A stretch of 64,000 bases of DNA from an uncultured Bryobacteraceae bacterium. Its GTDB lineage: Bacteria > Acidobacteriota > Terriglobia > Bryobacterales > Bryobacteraceae. This document shows, one piece after another, positions 59,629 through 64,000 of the stretch (position 1 is the first letter of the stretch; each line of letters begins with the position of its first letter). The stretch is taken from positions 57,156 through 121,155 of the forward strand of contig CAKZUE010000004.1 of NCBI GenBank assembly GCA_937920635.1, in the 5' to 3' direction. The translations under genes and the position numbers were made by a program. The notes beneath the pieces are model-generated. The model had not been told where the DNA came from. It saw nothing but the letters and a program-made list of their open reading frames with translations, and ran no database searches.

Positions 59629-60282
59629 TCAGTGGCAGCCCTTGCAGGTGAACTTGCGTCCGTGGCACACGGCGCAGCCCTGGCGGGGGAAGTCCTTGTC
59701 GCCGTGTTTGTCGGCGAACTCCGCCGTGTGGCTGGCCGGGCGGAAATTGGGCGTGGACTCGACGTGGCACTTCGCGCAGGAATCCGGCGGCTTGATTTCG
59801 CCGTGGCAGACGAGGCAGTCGGCCATGTGGGGGAAGTGCGCCGCGGTCTTCTTGCCGTGAACCACGTCCTCGCTTTCCGGAATGCCGCGGTGGCAGGCCG
59901 TGCAGGGATCCTGGATCTTCGCCAGAGCTTCCGGGGAAGGCGGGTGATCGCCGAGGTAAGTTTTCGCTTTTACCGCGGCCGTAATTAAGGCAGAGATATT
60001 TCCCATTTCCACATGAATAGAGTGGTTGAATTTGTCCACGCCGGATTTGTTGGGCTGGCCGATATCCACCTCATGGTGGCAGGCCACGCAAGCCATTTCG
60101 TCTGGAAGGAGGTTGTCTTCAGCCTTGGTGGAAGCCGTGGCCTCTTTGTGGCAGTTTTCGCAGGACGTGACCTGCGTGAGATGGAATTTGTGAGAAAAAG
60201 GCTTGCGCGGGGCGGTCAGGGCCGCCGCCGCGCCCGCCAGAATCAGAGCTGGGATCAGGGCTTTGAATAGGTGATTCGCCAT
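59629..60282 (-). CDS. Seven-haem periplasmic cytochrome c (c3/c7-like)
   Basis: A 217-residue exported cytochrome with seven CxxCH haem sites at residues 41-45, 65-69, 127-131, 156-160, 169-173, 203-207 and 213-217. The last motif ends exactly at the C-terminus. Many free His (FSHKFH, FNHSIHVE, HFPHM) could be distal ligands. A signal peptide (ALIPALILAGAAAALTA) exports it to the periplasm. Its first 28 bp overlap the end of the PQQ dehydrogenase gene, so it probably takes that enzyme's electrons. Confidence 0.93.
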   Translation of the reverse strand: MANHLFKALIPALILAGAAAALTAPRKPFSHKFHLTQVTSCENCHKEATASTKAEDNLLPDEMACVACHHEVDIGQPNKSGVDKFNHSIHVEMGNISALITAAVKAKTYLGDHPPSPEALAKIQDPCTACHRGIPESEDVVHGKKTAAHFPHMADCLVCHGEIKPPDSCAKCHVESTPNFRPASHTAEFADKHGDKDFPRQGCAVCHGRKFTCKGCH

Positions 60283-61445
60283 AGACGGTTGCCTCCGTCA
60301 TCCGATACCAGGAGGCTGCCGTCCCGCATTTCCAGCAGTCCGACCGGCCGGCCCCAGACCTCTTTTTTCGATGGATCGAGGAGAAATCCTGTCAGGAAAT
60401 CCTCCACAGGGCCTGCCGGTTTTCCGTTCTGGAACGGGATGAAAGCCACCGAATAGCCGATCCTCTGCGCACGGTTCCAGGAGCCGTGAAATGCCAGGAA
60501 CGCGCCTCCGCGGTACTTTTCAGGAAACTGTTTGCCCGTGTAGAAGCGGGCGTCGAGCACAGCCACATGCGCCGGCAGCACCACGTCCGGCACAATCGTT
60601 TTCGCCACCAGGTCGGGCCGCTGGCCCTTGTTGCGCGGGTCTTCATTCGGCCCGATGTAGGCGTACGGCCACCCATAGAAGCCTCCCGGACGAATGGCGG
60701 TGAAGTAATCGGGCACCAGGTCGTCGCCCAGCCCGTCCCGCTCCTGCACCGCGGCCCAGAGCGTGTCCGTGCCCGGATAGAAGGCGAGCCCGATCGGGTT
60801 GCGCGTGCCGGTGGCGATGAACTCGCGCCCCGTGCCGTCGGGGTTGAAGCGCAGGATGGCGGCGCGGACCTCCGGCTCGCCGGGGCTGACGTTGGATTGC
60901 GACCCCACGGCGAGGTAGAACTTCTCGCCCTTGCGGTCGAACAGGATCGTGCGCGTCCAGTGTCCGGTGGCCGCTTCCTTCAGCGGCACGATCTCTTCGG
61001 GCTGCACAGCCTCCAGTTTCTTCGAGTCGTACTTGTACCGCTTCACCGATGTGGTTTCGGCGACGTAGAGGTAGTCCTTCCACAGGGCCAGTCCGAAGGG
61101 GCGGTCGAGCCCGCTCAGGAGTTCCTTCTTCTCGTCCTCGCTGATGCGGTTGTCGCGGTTGCGGTCCACGAGTGCGTAAACGCGGCCCTGCTTCATGGAG
61201 TCCGACAGCAGGATTTCGCCCGAGGGGCCGAGGATCATGTAGCGGGGGCGCTCGAAGCCGGTGGCGAACTCCTGCACATCGAAGCCCGCCGGCACCTGCA
61301 ACCGGGCACCGTCGGGGCGCTCGATCACCCGTGGCGGGTTGGATGCCGAAGGCGTGTGAAACGGAGGAGGCAGCTTGGGTTGCTGCGCGGAGGCAGCCGC
61401 AAAGCCCAGCGCGGCGGCCATCTGGAGAAATCGCAAAGTCGTCAT
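60255..61445 (-). CDS. PQQ-dependent sugar dehydrogenase (sorbosone dehydrogenase-like)
   Basis: A 396-residue exported quinoprotein of the soluble GDH/sorbosone dehydrogenase family. A signal peptide (LQMAAALGFAAASAQ) and a six-bladed propeller are seen: VPAGFDVQEFATGFERPRYM, DRPFGLALWKDYLYVAETT, TGTRNPIGLAFYPGTDTLW, PGGFYGWPYAYIG, LPAHVAVLDARFYTG and FLAFHGSWNR. A DRNRDNRISEDE stretch looks like a calcium-binding EF-loop. It oxidises aldoses in the periplasm. The overlap with a 7-haem cytochrome suggests that cytochrome as electron acceptor. Confidence 0.9.
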   Translation of the reverse strand: MTTLRFLQMAAALGFAAASAQQPKLPPPFHTPSASNPPRVIERPDGARLQVPAGFDVQEFATGFERPRYMILGPSGEILLSDSMKQGRVYALVDRNRDNRISEDEKKELLSGLDRPFGLALWKDYLYVAETTSVKRYKYDSKKLEAVQPEEIVPLKEAATGHWTRTILFDRKGEKFYLAVGSQSNVSPGEPEVRAAILRFNPDGTGREFIATGTRNPIGLAFYPGTDTLWAAVQERDGLGDDLVPDYFTAIRPGGFYGWPYAYIGPNEDPRNKGQRPDLVAKTIVPDVVLPAHVAVLDARFYTGKQFPEKYRGGAFLAFHGSWNRAQRIGYSVAFIPFQNGKPAGPVEDFLTGFLLDPSKKEVWGRPVGLLEMRDGSLLVSDDGGNRLWRITYSKP

Positions 61446-61454
61446 CGTACCCGT

Positions 61455-61460
61455 ATTCTA
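61455..61460 (-). promoter_or_regulatory. -10-like TAGAAT for the PQQ dehydrogenase
   Basis: On the minus strand TAGAAT lies 9 nt before the ATG at 61445, giving at most a two- or three-nucleotide leader. Confidence 0.4.
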
Positions 61461-61549
61461 GCGTCCGGGGCCCGCGATGCGTCTGAAGGCGGCTTCATCC
61501 GCGAAATCGGCTGCAATAAATCATCGGCCGCGGGCACTATTCCGACAGC

Positions 61550-61840
61550 ATGGCCAGACCGGTGGAAGCGGTGGAAGAGCAGATGCACTCATGGCGCGAG
61601 TCGCCGGCTGCGGCCGTCCGCCGCCTGGAGTCCTGTGCCCGCGCCTTCGCGCAGTGCGCGCTCGAGGTGGAAGAGACGCTCGATGCTCTGGCGCCGCGAG
61701 CCGGGCGCGAGGCGGCGGCGCCGCCGCCGGAGCGCCAGTGGCGATGGAAACGGAAAGGCTACCTTCTGTTTTGGGCGATCACCGCCGCGCTGTCCCTGCT
61801 GGCTCTCGCCGCCGGCTACTTCGCCGCCTTCGAGGGCTGA
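61550..61840 (+). CDS. Small tail-anchored hypothetical protein
   Basis: A 96-residue protein. A helical, charged N-terminal part (VEEQMHSWRESPAAAVRRLE, SCARAFAQCALEVEETLDAL) is followed by a Pro/Ala linker, a basic patch (RQWRWKRKG) and a C-terminal TM (YLLFWAITAALSLLALAAGY). The basic patch before the TM fits an inside-facing N-terminus. No family is recognised and no clear ribosome site is present. Its end overlaps the convergent propeller gene by 25 bp. Confidence 0.55.
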   Translation: MARPVEAVEEQMHSWRESPAAAVRRLESCARAFAQCALEVEETLDALAPRAGREAAAPPPERQWRWKRKGYLLFWAITAALSLLALAAGYFAAFEG

Positions 61841-62805
61841 CGCAATAGATACACGGGATCCGGTTTCGCGGCCGTTTCAAACACGGCCATCACTTCCAGC
61901 CCGGGCAGGCGGAAGCGCAGGGTGCGGTTGTCGCCCTGCGCGGAGACGAACAGCGTGCCGCCAGCCGGATCCAGCCGGATGCCTTCCGCGTGCCGCCCCA
62001 CGGGCGCGCGCTTCACTTCCTCCAGCGATGAGAGATCGATCACCGCCACCTCGCCAGATTCAATCAGCGATGTGTAGGCGAAGCGGCCATCCGGCGAAAC
62101 CGTGATCCGCGAAGGCTGCCCCGGCACGCCGATCCTGCGCTTCACCGTGTTCGTGACAGCGTCCACCACCACCACCTGGTTCGCCGTTCGAGTCCCGACA
62201 AGCACCGTCTTCTCATCCGGCGTGAGCGCGATGCCCATGGGCACGCCGCCAACTTCCACAGAGCTCCGCTGGCGCCGCGCGCGCAGGTCGATGACGCTGA
62301 CCGTGCCCGAGCCCGAGTCCGCCGTCCACGCCTGCCGCTCATCCGCCGTCACCGCTACCAGATGAGGAAGCTTGCCGGAGACGGGAATCCCATATAGGAG
62401 CCGCTTCCTGCGGCTGTCGATCACGGCGAGCGCGGGCGGAAAATCACACGTCACATAGAGCCGCCCGCTGCGCCCGAGTTGGATGCCGTGGGGGCGGTGA
62501 TACGGGCCAAGCGCAATTTCGCCGGCGGGCTGGCGCGCCGCCAGATCGATCACGGTGAGCGTGTTGCCGCCCTGTTTGTCTTCTGTCCACGAATCCACGC
62601 CGTAGTTGCTGACAAACGCGAAGCGCCCGTCGCGGCTCACCGTGAATTCATGGGGTTTGGATCCGGTGGGGATCTTCTGCTCGAGCTTGCCGCTCGTCTC
62701 ATCGTAGATGCCGAGCGAATCGTCGCCTTTATGGAGAATCAGCACCTGCGCCGTCGCTGCGCAAGCCAGGGCTGCGGTCCAGATCAGGAGTGTGTGAACG
62801 CGCAT
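61816..62805 (-). CDS. Secreted YVTN/YncE-type beta-propeller protein
   Basis: A 329-residue exported seven-bladed propeller. A signal peptide (LLIWTAALACAATAQ) precedes repeats such as TVSRDGRFAFVSNYG, LTVIDLAARQPAGEIALG, TVSVIDLRARRQ, VVVDAVTNTVKRRIGVPG, TVSPDGRFAYTSLIESGEVAVIDLS. The 40-residue YVTN repeat is clear. Such proteins are often periplasmic or surface binding proteins, sometimes linked to PQQ or metal systems. GGAGG lies right before the ATG. Confidence 0.88.
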   Translation of the reverse strand: MRVHTLLIWTAALACAATAQVLILHKGDDSLGIYDETSGKLEQKIPTGSKPHEFTVSRDGRFAFVSNYGVDSWTEDKQGGNTLTVIDLAARQPAGEIALGPYHRPHGIQLGRSGRLYVTCDFPPALAVIDSRRKRLLYGIPVSGKLPHLVAVTADERQAWTADSGSGTVSVIDLRARRQRSSVEVGGVPMGIALTPDEKTVLVGTRTANQVVVVDAVTNTVKRRIGVPGQPSRITVSPDGRFAYTSLIESGEVAVIDLSSLEEVKRAPVGRHAEGIRLDPAGGTLFVSAQGDNRTLRFRLPGLEVMAVFETAAKPDPVYLLRQPSKAAK

Positions 62806-62902
62806 GCCTCCATTTTCTCCCCGCAGGAGACAAGGAAAACTCCGCGAAGCGGTCCGGCGCCCGCCCGCGCCGGACCGGAGGCAGCACAGGAGAAAAGGTC
62901 CG

Positions 62903-63598
62903 TTACTCGTTCACGTGGAAAGTGGCCACAAACGCGCTGCGCTTGTAAGGCAGCGACCAGCGGGCCTTCAGCCCGTCGCGGGAATCGGCGGCGTAGCGGT
63001 TTTCCAGAGTGTAGGCGGCCATGGCGTGGTCGGTCTTGGCCAGCGGCGCGTAAAAGGTCTCTTCGTGGCCGCACACCTTGTCGCCCTCCTCGATGGCGCG
63101 CGTGCGGATGGCGGCGAGTGTGCCGGCGGTGAAAGAGACGCGCCGCTCATGGATCGAATCGCCCTCGACGCGGAACTCCATCGGCATGACGAACTCGCGC
63201 ACGACGCGCTCCAGCAGGTCGCCGGTCATGCGCTGCGCAAACAGCCGCAGCGCCTGCCGCTGCTCGAGCGAGGCTCGTTCGTCATAAATGAGCACGGAAA
63301 ACACCGGGTAGGGCTCGCCCGTCAGGTCGCCCAGGGTGGAGGCGGCCTTCACGGCGGCGGCCACCTTCAACCCGTCCACTTTGACGCCGTTGACCTCGCC
63401 GCGCTCAATCTGCCATCCGAACACGGCGAGGTTGCCCACCAGTTGCACTTCGCTGTTGATGAAGCAGGAACCGGCGTTGACATCAGCCGACCGCGCTTCC
63501 ACATACATTCCGGTTGCCTGAATCGACGGCGACGCAGCCCAGCTCATCATCGCGGCGCCGAAGGAAAACACGCCCAGTCTCAACCATGCAGTCATCAT
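62903..63598 (-). CDS. Secreted DUF1326-like protein
   Basis: A 231-residue exported protein. The signal is WLRLGVFSFGAAMMSWAA. The mature part resembles DUF1326 proteins: GMYVEARSADVNAGSCFINS, VFGWQIERGEVNGVKVDGL, KVAAAVKAASTLGD, YPVFSVLIYDERASLEQRQA, CGHEETFYAPLAKTDHAM, RSAFVATFHV. Function unknown. GGGAGG precedes the ATG. A TATAAT box on the minus strand about 94 nt upstream of the start may be its promoter. Confidence 0.8.
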   Translation of the reverse strand: MMTAWLRLGVFSFGAAMMSWAASPSIQATGMYVEARSADVNAGSCFINSEVQLVGNLAVFGWQIERGEVNGVKVDGLKVAAAVKAASTLGDLTGEPYPVFSVLIYDERASLEQRQALRLFAQRMTGDLLERVVREFVMPMEFRVEGDSIHERRVSFTAGTLAAIRTRAIEEGDKVCGHEETFYAPLAKTDHAMAAYTLENRYAADSRDGLKARWSLPYKRSAFVATFHVNE

Positions 63599-63691
63599 CG
63601 AACCTCCCAGTTCTTCAGTCCCATCGCAGCCTGTGGCCCGGCACGGAGTGCGTGCCGCGCCCGGTCCAGGCGGGACTGGCTGTTTGATTCA

Positions 63692-63697
63692 ATTATA
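63692..63697 (-). promoter_or_regulatory. Minus-strand TATAAT upstream of the DUF1326-like gene
   Basis: ATTATA on the plus strand reads TATAAT on the minus strand, within an AT-rich patch, leaving a leader of about 85 nt to the ATG at 63598. No good -35 is found. Confidence 0.4.
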
Positions 63698-63772
63698 CGG
63701 AGTCAAGATTCAAGCGGCGCAGGGGCAGGCGTGCCGTGCGTGGCGTTCGCGCAGTGCCGGGGGCAGGAGACA

Positions 63773-63902
63773 ACCGCTTGGTCGCGCCTGCGGCGCTCCC
63801 GCGCGGCTCGGATGCGGGTCGGATGAGGGTCGGATGGGGGGCGGATGCGGGCGGGGGACCGCTTGGTCGCGCCTGCGGCGCTCCCGCGCGGCTCGGATGC
63901 GG
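63773..63902. repeat. 45-bp exact direct repeat (two copies)
   Basis: The 45 bases at 63773-63817 are repeated exactly at 63858-63902; copy starts are 85 bp apart. Each copy ends with the first unit of an 11-bp tandem array. Confidence 0.9.
63807..63850. repeat. 11-bp tandem array, four units
   Basis: Four consecutive 11-bp units of the type CTCGGATGCGG with variable first two and ninth bases. Confidence 0.85.
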
Positions 63903-63946
63903 CTCGGATGCGGCTCGGATGCGGGCCGGATGCGGGCCGGATGCGG
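63892..63946. repeat. 11-bp tandem array, five units
   Basis: Five consecutive units: three CTCGGATGCGG and two GCCGGATGCGG. The array ends one base before the stop codon of the minus-strand gene at the edge. Confidence 0.9.
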
Positions 63947-63947
63947 G

Positions 63948-64000
63948 TCAGGCGTAGTCCATGCGCGGCACTTCGATGAGATGTCCGTATTTGCCCGCGT
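63948..64000 (-). CDS. 3' end of a gene leaving the window
   Basis: The last 16 or so codons of a minus-strand frame are visible: AGKYGHLIEVPRMDYA then TGA. This reads like a natural protein C-terminus with balanced composition, unlike the repeat beside it, but it is too short to identify. Confidence 0.55.
   Translation of the reverse strand, partial: AGKYGHLIEVPRMDYA

Larger units (their letters stand above)
63599..63947. other. Intergenic region of about 350 bp
   Basis: No gene is seen. It holds an AT-rich patch (about 63680-63715) with the minus-strand TATAAT, and then a GC-rich tract of repeats up to the stop codon of the gene leaving the window. Confidence 0.7.

Noticed and set aside
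63773..63946. CRISPR array
   Set aside because: Units are contiguous 11-mers without spacers, and the two 45-bp copies are not regularly repeated; no cas gene is present.

Overview
The window is a gene-dense, high-GC chromosomal segment with many secreted proteins. I see no rRNA, tRNA, CRISPR array, prophage or intact insertion sequence. Family content points to Acidobacteriota, most like the Solibacteres/Bryobacterales group. The clues are several secreted S9 and M28 peptidases, a PEP-CTERM pair, a membrane-anchored winged-helix-like regulator of a type common in acidobacteria, DUF1844, DUF1080, a bacillithiol gene (bshC), GH38, CE6, a multihaem cytochrome and a PQQ sugar dehydrogenase. This taxonomic call is inference from gene content only; no rRNA is present to test it.

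Layout. 1-2.3 kb, minus strand: glmU (cut by the window edge), yvcK and a TPR protein, a cell-wall precursor/carbon-flux unit. 2.5-5.4 kb, plus: an RRM RNA-binding protein, a small basic protein, DUF1844, a metallo-beta-lactamase-fold hydrolase and ribF. 5.3-11 kb: an MgtC/DUF4010 membrane protein, a LolA-like secreted protein, an FlK-type thioesterase, an M28 peptidase and a 12-repeat ankyrin protein. 11-20.6 kb: an S9 peptidase, bshC, an HpcH/HpaI aldolase, an aldo-keto reductase, pcm, DUF192, a TM/coiled-coil/HTH protein and a CE6 esterase. 20.7-26.3 kb: histidine degradation (hutU, hutI, fused ftcD) without hutH, interrupted on the opposite strand by a ToxR-like membrane regulator. 26.3-29.9 kb: lipA, a Tat-type secreted protein, a GT4 glycosyltransferase and a small membrane protein.

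30.1-37.5 kb is a six-gene Cu(I)/Ag(I) efflux unit: a Cys/His-rich exported protein, cusC-, cusB- and cusA-like genes, and two extra secreted proteins. 37.6-40.3 kb, minus: a triplicated-domain secreted protein, a fasciclin protein and a degenerate MPN/JAMM membrane protein. 40.4-42.9 kb: two MacB-type permeases with no ATPase beside them. 43.2-53.5 kb: an S9 peptidase with an extra C-terminal domain, DUF1080, DUF309, a Ycf48-like protein, hyuB, two PEP-CTERM-like paralogues, a phosphotriesterase-like hydrolase and a sugar isomerase-like protein. 53.6-64 kb: an atypical GH38 protein, an Lrp regulator divergent from a tyrosine phenol-lyase, a C45-type lipoprotein, a 7-haem cytochrome overlapping a PQQ dehydrogenase, a beta-propeller, a DUF1326-like protein, an 11-bp tandem-repeat tract, and the last codons of a gene that leaves the window.

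A pattern running through the whole window is a TANNNT -10-like hexamer 5-9 nt before the start codon of at least twelve genes. This suggests that many transcripts are leaderless, and it helps decide several starts. Other genes carry ordinary Shine-Dalgarno sequences, and many neighbours overlap by 4 bp (ATGA), implying translational coupling.
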